From assembly GCA_007136145.1 (NCBI GenBank), contig SLHN01000162.1, positions 1 to 5,117 on the forward strand: a DNA stretch of 5,117 nucleotides, given 5' to 3'. Source of the DNA: Thioalkalivibrio sp. Its GTDB lineage: Bacteria > Pseudomonadota > Gammaproteobacteria > Ectothiorhodospirales > Ectothiorhodospiraceae. Numbering within the stretch: position 1 is the first letter of the stretch; the number at the start of each line of letters is the position of its first letter. Of this stretch, positions 1 through 5,117 are shown piece after piece. The notes below the pieces were generated by a model. It saw only the letters and a program-made list of their open reading frames with translations. It was not told the origin of the DNA and searched no databases. Both the position numbers and the translations under genes were made by a program.

Positions 1-1178
1 AGCCCGAGCGTCAGATCATTTTCCGGGTACCCTGGCAGGACGACAAGGGGCACACCCACATCAATCGCGCGTTCCGGGTTGAGTTCAACAGTGCGCTGGG
101 TCCGTACAAGGGCGGGATGCGCTTTCATCCGTCGGTGTACCTGGGGATCATCAAGTTTCTCGGTTTCGAGCAGATCTTCAAGAACGCTCTGACCGGACTC
201 CCCATTGGTGGCGGCAAGGGCGGAAGTGACTTCGACCCGAAAGGTCGTTCCGACGCGGAGATCATGCGCTTCTGCCAGAGCCTGATGACCGAGATGTACC
301 GGCATATCGGGGAATACACCGATGTGCCGGCGGGCGACATCGGTGTCGGCCAGCGCGAGATCGGCTATTTGTTCGGGCAATACAAGCGCATCACCAACCG
401 ATACGAGTCCGGGGTGCTGACCGGCAAGGGTCTGAACTGGGGCGGGAGCCGTGCTCGAACCGAGGCAACGGGCTATGGCACCGTATTTTTCGTGAACGAG
501 ATGCTCAAGGTCCGGGGCGATTCACTGGACGGCAAGACCTGCATCGTGTCCGGTTCCGGCAACGTCGCCATATACGCCATCGACAAGATTCACAGTCTTG
601 GCGGCAAGGTGATCGCCTGTTCCGATTCCAATGGCGTTATCGTCGACAACAATGGGCTCGATCTGGACCTGATCAAACAGATCAAGGAAGTCGAGCGCCG
701 GCGCATCAGTGTCTACGCCGACGAGCGTCCGGACAGCACCTATATCCCCGATGGCAACATCTGGACGGTTCCCTGTCAGGTTGCGCTGCCCTGCGCAACG
801 CAGAACGAACTCAATGGCAAGGATGCGAAGACGCTGGTCGAGCAGGGCTGCATTGCCGTGGCCGAGGGTGCGAACATGCCGACCACGCCGGAGGGCATCC
901 GCGTTTTCCAGGAATCGGGTATCGCCTATGGGCCGGGCAAGGCCGCGAACGCCGGTGGAGTGGCCACCAGTGCGCTGGAGATGCAGCAGAATGCCAGTCG
1001 CGATTCCTGGACCTTCGAGCATACGGAGAAGCGTCTGGAAGAGATCATGGTCAATATCCATCGCAACTGTTATCAGACATCGGAGGAGTTCGGGCAGCCC
1101 GGCAACTACGTGACCGGTGCCAACGTCACTGGCTTTCTGAAGGTCGCCCACGCGATGGTCGCCCTGGGGCTGATCTGA
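1..1178 (+). CDS. gdhA: NADP-specific glutamate dehydrogenase (5'-truncated)
   Basis: This enzyme reversibly aminates 2-oxoglutarate with ammonium and NADPH to give L-glutamate. It is a cytoplasmic hexamer of ammonium assimilation. The frame is open from the window edge, with the first whole codon at base 3 (PERQIIFRVPW), and ends at TGA 1176-1178. About 391 residues are visible. E. coli GdhA has 447, so roughly 56 N-terminal residues are missing only because the window cuts the gene. The ATG at 117 is internal. The family core is intact: GPYKGGMRFHPSV (substrate lysine near visible residue 36), PIGGGKGGSDFDPKG (catalytic lysine near 72), TDVPAGDIGVG (catalytic aspartate near 112), the Rossmann motif SGSGNVAIYA (about 183-192), CATQNEL, AEGANMPTT and GKAANAGGVATS. 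The ACSDSNG segment after the second strand of the nucleotide domain resembles the SDSSG of NADP-dependent E. coli GdhA; coenzyme choice is inferred from this similarity. The next gene lies 51 bp downstream on the same strand, and no clear terminator separates them. Confidence 0.97.
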   Translation, partial: PERQIIFRVPWQDDKGHTHINRAFRVEFNSALGPYKGGMRFHPSVYLGIIKFLGFEQIFKNALTGLPIGGGKGGSDFDPKGRSDAEIMRFCQSLMTEMYRHIGEYTDVPAGDIGVGQREIGYLFGQYKRITNRYESGVLTGKGLNWGGSRARTEATGYGTVFFVNEMLKVRGDSLDGKTCIVSGSGNVAIYAIDKIHSLGGKVIACSDSNGVIVDNNGLDLDLIKQIKEVERRRISVYADERPDSTYIPDGNIWTVPCQVALPCATQNELNGKDAKTLVEQGCIAVAEGANMPTTPEGIRVFQESGIAYGPGKAANAGGVATSALEMQQNASRDSWTFEHTEKRLEEIMVNIHRNCYQTSEEFGQPGNYVTGANVTGFLKVAHAMVALGLI

Positions 1179-1229
1179 CGGGGTCTGTATTCCGCCGGAT
1201 GTGATTTTTCTCAGGGGATTTCCCAGGTA

Positions 1230-2228
1230 ATGGCCTTGCCAAGCGATCCGCGACCCAGGGAGTCCGGCAAGCCTCTCGCCGAGGCGACTCCGGACGAGTT
1301 GCGCGCTTGTTTGCGCTTGCTTGCCATGTGGGTCGACGAGTATCGCGCTCGTTTCGGTGTGGTACCGCTGAAGTCTGTTGAACCGGAGGACTCGAAGGGT
1401 ACGGAGGTGCTCGACACGGCGGCGGTCACCGCCACGATTGCCGAGGCGCTGGCCATCGTTCGCCGAACGCGGGTTTCGGGTGAATCCACGGCAAGGGTCC
1501 AGGCGCGTCCGCGCGAGGATGGCGGGGACCTCCGGCGCCAATACCGGATCAATATCAATGTTCCGGTGACACTGGCTTCAGGGGATCAGACGCAACAGGT
1601 GGCGGCGGTGCTCAGGAACATTTCCTGGGGAGGCGCGCTGGTCCGCGGTACCCGGCTACCCGCGAATATCGGCGACACCGTATGGTTGCGTTTGCCGGTG
1701 GGGCGCGGGAAGCAGATTCCGGTGCGTGCCGTGGTTCTGCGTGAACAGGAGGAGGGCGGCATGCGTGATCTGGCTCTCCGCTTCGACAGCATCAGCCCTG
1801 CCGACGAGCCGCGGTTCCGTCACGTACTCGAGGTTCTTCTGGCGCAACCGGATCAGGACGGGCGGCGTTCCGAACCAAGGCTCGTGCAGCGTCTCGAGAT
1901 CGAATATGGCGAGTCGGGCGAACTGCGTGCAACGCTGGAAGACATCTCCGCGGGCGGATTGATGCTGACACTGCCGGATCCGCTGGAAGTGCAACAGTCG
2001 CTGCTGATCGTGTTATCGAGTTCCGACAGTCCGCACACGATCGAACTCCGTGCCCGGGTCGTGCACCAGAATTGCATTCCCGGCAAGGGCATCGATCTCT
2101 ATCGCGTCGGTTTCGCATTCGAGTATCCCGACGACGAATTGCGCGCTCGCATTGCGACGCTGATTCGCCAGCTGGTGACCGATCAGGCCCGTCTGCGGAT
2201 GAAAGCGAAGCCGATCGACCCGGAATAG
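1230..2228 (+). CDS. Tandem PilZ-domain protein, likely c-di-GMP receptor
   Basis: A 332-residue soluble protein with no signal peptide or membrane segment. The first ~100 residues are an unrecognised region with helical stretches (around 21-41 and 63-80). Two PilZ domains follow. Domain 1 (about 101-205) carries RRQYR (102-106) and NISWGG (130-135). Domain 2 (about 212-316) carries RSEPR (213-217) and DISAGG (238-243). These match the RxxxR and (D/N)xSxxG motifs by which PilZ domains grip cyclic di-GMP, so both sites look competent. Each domain ends in a hydrophobic-F segment followed by an acidic helix (LALRFDSISPADE; VGFAFEYPDDE). PilZ proteins relay c-di-GMP levels to motility, pili, polysaccharide synthesis or transcription; which applies here cannot be read from the sequence. 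The ATG at 1230 has only a modest ribosome site (AGGGG at 1213-1217 is rather far upstream, AGG at 1225-1227 too close). No better in-frame start exists between the gdhA stop and 1230. It may be co-transcribed with gdhA and is convergent with the nuclease gene. Confidence 0.9.
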   Translation: MALPSDPRPRESGKPLAEATPDELRACLRLLAMWVDEYRARFGVVPLKSVEPEDSKGTEVLDTAAVTATIAEALAIVRRTRVSGESTARVQARPREDGGDLRRQYRININVPVTLASGDQTQQVAAVLRNISWGGALVRGTRLPANIGDTVWLRLPVGRGKQIPVRAVVLREQEEGGMRDLALRFDSISPADEPRFRHVLEVLLAQPDQDGRRSEPRLVQRLEIEYGESGELRATLEDISAGGLMLTLPDPLEVQQSLLIVLSSSDSPHTIELRARVVHQNCIPGKGIDLYRVGFAFEYPDDELRARIATLIRQLVTDQARLRMKAKPIDPE

Positions 2229-2288
2229 GGACGCCGGTTCAGCGCGGTGGGAGGGGTCGTATCGAGCTTCCAGCAGCACCGCCCTGGC
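2229..2288. other. Short convergent intergenic gap
   Basis: Sixty bases separate the stop codons of the convergent PilZ and nuclease genes. The only complementarity noticed is GCGGTG (2244-2249) with CACCGC (2277-2282). It would enclose a 27-base loop and has no T run on either strand, so it is not called a terminator. Confidence 0.5.
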
Positions 2289-3938
2289 TCACCACTTCAG
2301 GTCTGCCCAGACGGGGTCGTGGTCCGAGGAACGCCAGGGGCCGTTGGCCGGTTGTCGTCCGTCGAATCCCAGGAAGCGCGGTTCGTCGGCGTTCACGTTC
2401 CAGATGCCCGCGTCAATGACCCGAGCCGCGAGCAGTGGAGCGGCAAGAAGGTAGTCGAGTTGCCCAGATTCGCCGTTGAATACGTAGGTGTAATGATTGA
2501 CCACCGGGTGCCTTGACGAAACCAGATCGAGTTTGCCCCCGGCCAGAAGGGCGGCGACGGGATCCTCCGCGGAGTAGGCATTCAGATCTCCCGCGATGAT
2601 CACGGGAATACCAGGATCGCGTACCCGATTCAGCCACCTGAGCAGCCGTTGTGACTGATCCGTGCGTAACTCGTTCCAGCAGCCCTGACCCTGGTCGATG
2701 TCGCCATCCGTCGGGCAGCCGACCTTGGCCTTGAAGTGCACGGCAACGATGCCGAACGGCTCGCCGTGGCCTGTCGGCCGGAACCAGGCCAGCAGTGGGG
2801 GCCGGCTGTGCACCGGATCGGGGTCGGCATCGGTTCCGAGCAGTTGGACACGATCGGGTCGGTAGAGCAGGGCGTTGCGGATAGCATCGGTGCCCGTCTG
2901 TCGGTGGCTCACCGCCCGGTAACGTTGCCTGACGGGAATCCCCCGGTTGAGTACAGCCACGAGGTCATCGAGCGCGCGGTCGCCGTTTTCCACTTCGGTC
3001 AGGCTGATCACGTCGGCATCCAGGCCGTGAACGGTCGCGGTCAGTTTCGCGCGCTGGCGTTGCAGCGCCGTGCGACTTGACGCCCCCCGGCTGCCCAGGG
3101 TCAGGAAATAGTTTTCCACGTTCAGTGTCGCCACGCGCAGGGCACCTTGCGTCACCGGCGGTGGTTCCGGACGTGGGTTTGTGTTCCGGAAGTCCGGTGC
3201 GCGGGTTGGATGAATCCTGTATACGTCGAACGCGTGGGTCAGGATGCCGGTCAATTCCATGACCTCGTCGCCCACGCGTCGCGTCCCGCGCGAATCCAGA
3301 TAGGGGATGGGATCAGGATTCGCACGATAACTGCCATCGTCGAGTTCGATCCGACGAGCCCGGTTGGACGCTTCGGTTGCGTCATCACGCTGCCCCTGGC
3401 GGAACAGGCGGCCCTCGGCCGAAAGCCGCAGGCTGCCGTAGCGCCCGAGTTGATGGTTGCCGGTCACGGTCAACGGCTGCGGGACCCGGACTTTGATGTC
3501 CTGGAGATCGGAAAGCTGTGTTGCGTCGGCGGGGAGAGTCAGTACGTAGGGAGTTGGGAGGCCGTGATGTGAACAAGCCTTCAGGTCGGTGACGCGGTTG
3601 ATCTGCGGGCGACCGTGGAAACGGTCAAATCGCCCCGAAACTTGTACCCGGTCGCCCGCGCGCGGTGCGTTGTCAGCGAGGGCGGGGGCGTAGATGAAAA
3701 GCCCGATGGGCGGTGTGGCGTCGTTCTGTATGAAAAAGCCTCCCAGTCGATCCTGGCCGTAAAATACGGCGGTTACGACACCTTCGACCGTGACGCGGCG
3801 ATTTTCGGGGATCCCGCCCATTCGCAACTCCGCAAGCTCGGTCAATTCCCCGGGCGGGCAATCCGCGGCAACCGATACCGGGCTGGACACAGCCCAGAGC
3901 AAAAGCAAGATGGCAACGATCCCTGTACGCCTCTTCAT
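2289..3938 (-). CDS. Secreted ExeM/NucH-like endonuclease/exonuclease/phosphatase-family nuclease
   Basis: A 549-residue exported protein, probably hydrolysing extracellular or periplasmic DNA. Residues 1-25 form a Sec signal peptide: KRR, a hydrophobic core (IVAILLLLWAV) and a likely cut after VAA25. Residues about 37-120 (GGIPENRRVTVEGVV, GGFFIQ, GDRVQVSGRF) look like the OB-fold domain that precedes the catalytic domain in NucH/ExeM-type nucleases. A second beta-rich stretch follows to about 250. The EEP catalytic domain spans about 265-549: LNVENYF with N273, ISLTEVEN with metal ligand E315, RNALLYRP (354-361), VAVHFKAK with H401, IIAGDLNAY with D451 and N453, GQLDYLL with D495, and SSDHDPVW with D539 and H540. 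All expected active-site residues are present. Cysteines C27/C122 and C408/C420 may pair; the second pair sits in the cysteine-containing loop after HxKxK typical of ExeM-like enzymes. No lamin-tail or C-terminal sorting anchor is seen, so it is shorter than ExeM. AAGGGA (3945-3950, minus strand) lies six bases before the ATG and supports this start. Confidence 0.92.
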   Translation of the reverse strand: MKRRTGIVAILLLLWAVSSPVSVAADCPPGELTELAELRMGGIPENRRVTVEGVVTAVFYGQDRLGGFFIQNDATPPIGLFIYAPALADNAPRAGDRVQVSGRFDRFHGRPQINRVTDLKACSHHGLPTPYVLTLPADATQLSDLQDIKVRVPQPLTVTGNHQLGRYGSLRLSAEGRLFRQGQRDDATEASNRARRIELDDGSYRANPDPIPYLDSRGTRRVGDEVMELTGILTHAFDVYRIHPTRAPDFRNTNPRPEPPPVTQGALRVATLNVENYFLTLGSRGASSRTALQRQRAKLTATVHGLDADVISLTEVENGDRALDDLVAVLNRGIPVRQRYRAVSHRQTGTDAIRNALLYRPDRVQLLGTDADPDPVHSRPPLLAWFRPTGHGEPFGIVAVHFKAKVGCPTDGDIDQGQGCWNELRTDQSQRLLRWLNRVRDPGIPVIIAGDLNAYSAEDPVAALLAGGKLDLVSSRHPVVNHYTYVFNGESGQLDYLLAAPLLAARVIDAGIWNVNADEPRFLGFDGRQPANGPWRSSDHDPVWADLKW

Positions 3939-3983
3939 GCGAATTCCCTTTTTGCCTGAGCCCCAAGGTTAACGTGAAAATGC

Positions 3984-4042
3984 GGCCACGCAAGGACACG
4001 GAAACCACGGAAGGTGAACCGGATCAGCGTTTTTCCGTGGCC
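3984..4042. repeat. CACGGAA-type inverted repeat element
   Basis: GGCCACG (3984-3990) is the reverse complement of CGTGGCC (4036-4042), enclosing about 45 bases. Inside the left arm the motif CACGNAA recurs at 3987, 3997 and 4006 (spacing 10 and 9). The right arm carries the complementary TTTTTCCGTGG. The element lies 45 bp upstream of the nuclease start. It resembles dispersed CACGGAA-rich intergenic repeats that I recall from other proteobacterial genomes, but I have no name for it. It could form a long imperfect hairpin in DNA or in a transcript reading towards either gene. Confidence 0.6.
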
Positions 4043-4083
4043 AACCCTACCGCACCGACACCACGCCAGTCTTGGCATCCCGG

Positions 4084-4133
4084 CCCCCGGGCCTCGAACG
4101 GCGCAATTCGCTGCGCTCATTGGCACCCTACGC
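4084..4133. repeat. 50-bp direct repeat, copy 1
   Basis: This stretch is identical base for base to 4218-4267. It starts CCCCCGGGCCTCGAACGG and ends TTGGCACCCTACGC. A further 18-bp segment upstream (4050-4067) matches 4194-4211 at 17 of 18 positions, but its offset is 144 rather than 134. The duplicated unit is therefore longer than 50 bp and has a small indel plus a diverged stretch between its two conserved parts. It contains a REP-like palindrome on the minus strand. Confidence 0.92.
4100..4131 (-). repeat. GTAG-type REP-like palindrome, form A copy 1
   Basis: Read on the minus strand it begins GTAGGGTGCCAATGAGC and ends GCGAATTGCGCC. The arms GGTGC/GCGCC (one G-T wobble), AAT/ATT and GC/GC can pair as an imperfect hairpin around a short GCA loop. 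A GTAG foot directly before an imperfect hairpin is the hallmark of REP elements mobilised by RAYT (TnpA-REP) proteins. Assignment to that class is inferred from form only. Confidence 0.65.
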
Positions 4134-4167
4134 CTTTCAATATCAGGGGTGGTCAGTGCCGGCTCCC

Positions 4168-4200
4168 GTAGGGTGCCATGAGGCGAAGCCGAACCGCACC
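4168..4200 (+). repeat. GTAG-type REP-like palindrome, form B
   Basis: It begins GTAGGGTGCCATGAGG and ends GCCGAACCGCACC. GGTGC (4172-4176) pairs with GCACC (4196-4200), and GGC/GCC pairs around a GAA loop in the middle, leaving an internal mismatch bubble. Its first ten bases are shared with form A, but it points the opposite way. A diverged copy lies downstream of the DsrC-like gene at 4686-4713. Confidence 0.65.
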
Positions 4201-4217
4201 GATACCACGCCGGCCGA

Positions 4218-4267
4218 CCCCCGGGCCTCGAACGGCGCAATTCGCTGCGCTCATTGGCACCCTACGC
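4218..4267. repeat. 50-bp direct repeat, copy 2
   Basis: Identical to 4084-4133. Perfect identity in non-coding DNA suggests a recent duplication, gene conversion, or recent insertion of the same element. The copy ends about 57 bp before the candidate -10 box of the DsrC-like gene. Confidence 0.92.
4234..4265 (-). repeat. GTAG-type REP-like palindrome, form A copy 2
   Basis: Same 32 bases as the form A palindrome at 4100-4131, with its GTAG foot at 4265-4262 on the minus strand. It closes the composite unit on the right. Confidence 0.65.
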
Positions 4268-4300
4268 TGCGTTCGTGATGAGGGTTGGCGTGAACGTCCG

Positions 4301-4329
4301 TCGGCAATTCCTGACTGCTGTGCTAAACT
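4301..4329 (+). promoter_or_regulatory. Candidate sigma-70 promoter, extended -10, for the DsrC-like gene
   Basis: TGCTAAACT (4321-4329) fits an extended -10 (TGn followed by TAAACT). TCGGCA at 4301-4306 shares four of six bases with TTGACA and lies 17 bp upstream of the -10. Transcription would start near 4336, leaving a leader of roughly 30 bases before the ATG. The promoter lies just downstream of the REP cluster, so the gene need not depend on the repeats for transcription. The call rests on motif matching by eye. Confidence 0.4.
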
Positions 4330-4365
4330 ATTGCGCGAATTCATGGCAAGCTCAGGAGCAAATCA

Positions 4366-4659
4366 ATGGATCTTCCAGAACGTGACGGCGATGGTTACCT
4401 CGTTGATCGGGACTGCTGGACCCCGGAAATCGGGCGCGCGATGGCGGAAGCCGACGGCGTCGAGCTCGACGACGAAAAGTGGGAACATATCGTCAAGGCC
4501 AGGGAGTACTTCGAGGATCATGCCGTCGTTCCACCCATCCGCAAGTTCGCCAAGTACCTGAATGCCGATCAGAAGGGCATGTTCACCACTTGGATGAGCG
4601 GTCCGATGAAACCGATTACCAAATATGGCGGGTTGCCGAAGCCAACTGGCTGCGTCTGA
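4366..4659 (+). CDS. DsrC/TusE-family sulfur-relay-like protein, short single-active-cysteine form
   Basis: A 97-residue cytosolic protein. Family marks are GYL (10-12), W18, LDDEKWEHI (34-42), REYFEDHAVVPPIRK (46-60) and the C-terminal arm GGLPKPTGCV with penultimate Cys96. DsrC-family proteins carry persulfide sulfur on that cysteine and pass it to partners. DsrC proper has a second cysteine 11 residues earlier; here that place is Thr85, as in E. coli TusE (a threonine, with lysine next). The only other cysteine is Cys17. The protein is about 10-15 residues shorter than TusE (109) or DsrC. The gap falls before the C-terminal arm, where the family normally has a GxxKGNSxYLYxLFP-like segment reduced here to QKGMFTTWMSGP. 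It may be a TusE-type carrier for tRNA thiolation, or a paralogue with a regulatory or unknown role. No tus, dsr or hdr gene is nearby. AGGAG (4354-4358) sits seven bases before the ATG, a strong start signal. Confidence 0.88.
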   Translation: MDLPERDGDGYLVDRDCWTPEIGRAMAEADGVELDDEKWEHIVKAREYFEDHAVVPPIRKFAKYLNADQKGMFTTWMSGPMKPITKYGGLPKPTGCV

Positions 4660-4685
4660 CGCCAGCAACTCGATGCCGCCGCAGG

Positions 4686-4713
4686 GGTATCGGCGCGGTT
4701 CGGCCGCGCCTCA
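4686..4713 (-). repeat. Diverged inverted copy of REP palindrome B
   Basis: The minus strand of this segment matches 4179-4206 at 25 of 28 positions: TGAGGCG, then GCCGAACCGC, then CCGATACC are shared, with differences at three bases. It lacks the GTAGGGTGCC start of form B. With form B upstream, it brackets the DsrC-like gene in inverted orientation. Confidence 0.75.
4692..4710. terminator. Strong GC hairpin between convergent genes, possible bidirectional terminator
   Basis: GGCGCGG (4692-4698) and CCGCGCC (4704-4710) pair perfectly around a five-base TTCGG loop. GGGG (4684-4687) and CCCC (4718-4721) could extend the base of the stem. It lies in the 77-bp gap between the stops of the DsrC-like and IalB genes. 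There is no T run on either side, so it is not a canonical intrinsic terminator. It could still protect transcript 3' ends or limit readthrough. Confidence 0.35.
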
Positions 4714-4736
4714 CGCCTCCCCACGGCGCTCTCAAG

Positions 4737-5117
4737 TCAGCGAGAGACTGCGTTGAAACCCGCCGTGAACCCCATCAGCGAACCCTCGATGGCTGCCACG
4801 CGATCGGAATCGACCATCTTCACTCCGACACGGAAAGTGGCCCCAGCGCGCATCGCGGCAAGCATCTCCTGATCGACCCGGGCAATCACCCGGCAACCGT
4901 TGGGGAGGCAAGTCTGGAACGGAAATTCGCGCTGCAGCGCGTCGCCGATCTGGAACAGGATGCCGGGGCGAAGATCGAGACCGAGCGGTAGATAGATGAC
5001 CATGATCCGCTCGCCTTCGATCACACCAATGGATACCTGCATCACCGGCTCGCCATCCTCGTCGATGGCCGCCTGGGTGATGAAGCAGCTTTCACCGGTT
5101 GGGGTGTCTTCGCAAAC
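4737..5117 (-). CDS. IalB-family (invasion-associated locus B) exported protein, 5'-truncated
   Basis: The frame is open to the window edge and ends at TGA (4739-4737). The visible 126 residues are the C-terminal part, so the true start and any signal peptide are off the window; the GTG at 5045 is internal. Family features are a CxxxxxxxxC pair (visible residues 2 and 11, in CEDTPTGESCFITQ), the segment EPVMQVSIG, the hallmark LPLGLDLRPG (43-52), a second pair in QTCLPNGCRV (C70, C75), and the ending GSLMGFTAGFNAV. The four cysteines suggest two disulfides and a periplasmic or secreted location. In Bartonella IalB is linked to red-cell invasion, but the family is widespread in free-living proteobacteria, where its role is unknown; virulence should not be inferred. 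It is convergent with the DsrC-like gene. Confidence 0.88.
   Translation of the reverse strand, partial: VCEDTPTGESCFITQAAIDEDGEPVMQVSIGVIEGERIMVIYLPLGLDLRPGILFQIGDALQREFPFQTCLPNGCRVIARVDQEMLAAMRAGATFRVGVKMVDSDRVAAIEGSLMGFTAGFNAVSR

Larger units (their letters stand above)
4167..4266. repeat. Composite BIME/MITE-like unit with 12-bp terminal inverted repeats
   Basis: CGTAGGGTGCCA (4167-4178) and TGGCACCCTACG (4255-4266) are perfect reverse complements. They are the outer ends of palindrome B (plus strand) and palindrome A copy 2 (minus strand). The pair thus forms a 100-bp composite with outward GTAG feet, like the bacterial interspersed mosaic elements built from two inverted REPs. The left unit (4050-4133) looks like the same composite lacking the GTAG half of palindrome B. 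Confidence 0.55.
4040..4289. repeat. 9-bp inverted repeat bracketing the REP cluster
   Basis: GCCAACCCT at 4040-4048 is the exact reverse complement of AGGGTTGGC at 4281-4289. The pair encloses all of the upstream REP-like palindromes. A 9-bp match over this distance could be chance. Its placement exactly around the repeat cluster makes it worth recording as a possible boundary. Confidence 0.4.

Noticed and set aside
1179..1229. Terminator between gdhA and the PilZ gene
   Set aside because: No stable stem followed by T residues is present. TTTTT at 1205-1209 is not preceded by a convincing hairpin, and GGGGATTTCCC (1214-1224) gives too small a stem.
522..1541. 339-codon open frame on the minus strand across gdhA and the start of the PilZ gene
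   Set aside because: It runs opposite to two confident genes and its translation resembles no family I know. Long antisense frames are expected in GC-rich genes with biased third codon positions.
3147..3572. 141-codon plus-strand open frame inside the nuclease gene
   Set aside because: Antisense shadow of a well-supported catalytic protein; no recognisable domain and no convincing ribosome site.
3960..3993. Sigma-70 promoter for the nuclease gene (TTGCGT, 16 bp, TAACCT on the minus strand)
   Set aside because: Each hexamer matches only three of six consensus bases, too weak to call by eye. A promoter is still expected somewhere in 3939-4100.
4084..4267. Possible CRISPR array
   Set aside because: Only two identical copies, 134 bp apart, with an opposite-facing related palindrome between them. 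There is no regular repeat-spacer pattern and no cas genes.
4072..4278. Small open frames within the repeat cluster, translating a repeated segment (RASNGAIRCAHWHPT)
   Set aside because: The repeated peptide merely reflects the repeated DNA. No ribosome site or coding signature is seen, and the palindromes explain the sequence.
4479..4991. 170-codon plus-strand frame overlapping the DsrC-like and IalB genes
   Set aside because: It crosses two genes with clear family motifs in other frames and runs through the intergenic hairpin, so it is a chance open frame.
4737..5045. Complete 102-codon gene starting at GTG 5045
   Set aside because: The frame stays open to 5117, and the upstream residues include the conserved CFITQ-type IalB segment and two of the four cysteines, so the real start lies beyond the window.

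Overview
The window comes from a GC-rich bacterial chromosome, most likely a gammaproteobacterium. A Chromatiales/Ectothiorhodospiraceae-like lineage is a guess. It rests on an E. coli-type NADP-glutamate dehydrogenase, a DsrC/TusE-family protein, and GTAG-footed palindromic repeats of a kind common in such genomes. No phage, plasmid, transposase, CRISPR or RNA gene is visible.

Layout, left to right. (1) 1-1178 (+): the 3' seven-eighths of gdhA, cut by the window edge. (2) 1230-2228 (+): a 332-residue protein with two consecutive PilZ domains, both with intact c-di-GMP-binding motifs. (3) 2289-3938 (-), convergent with the PilZ gene: a secreted ExeM/NucH-like nuclease with a signal peptide, an OB-like domain and an endonuclease/exonuclease/phosphatase (EEP) domain. 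(4) 3939-4365: a 427-bp intergenic region densely packed with repeats. It holds a CACGGAA-type inverted repeat next to the nuclease, then a cluster of GTAG-type REP palindromes including a 50-bp perfect direct repeat, then a candidate promoter. (5) 4366-4659 (+): a short single-cysteine DsrC/TusE-like protein. (6) 4660-4736: a strong hairpin that proves to be a diverged, inverted copy of one of the upstream REP elements. (7) 4737-5117 (-): an IalB-family (invasion-associated locus B) exported protein, its 5' end off the window.

No pathway ties these genes together. gdhA makes glutamate. The PilZ protein is a likely c-di-GMP effector. The nuclease probably acts on extracellular nucleic acid. 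The DsrC-like protein belongs to a sulfur-carrier family but has no dsr, tus or hdr neighbours here. The most unusual part is 3984-4713, where a dsrC-like gene sits between inverted, related REP-type palindromes, with a composite, partly duplicated repeat unit on its 5' side.
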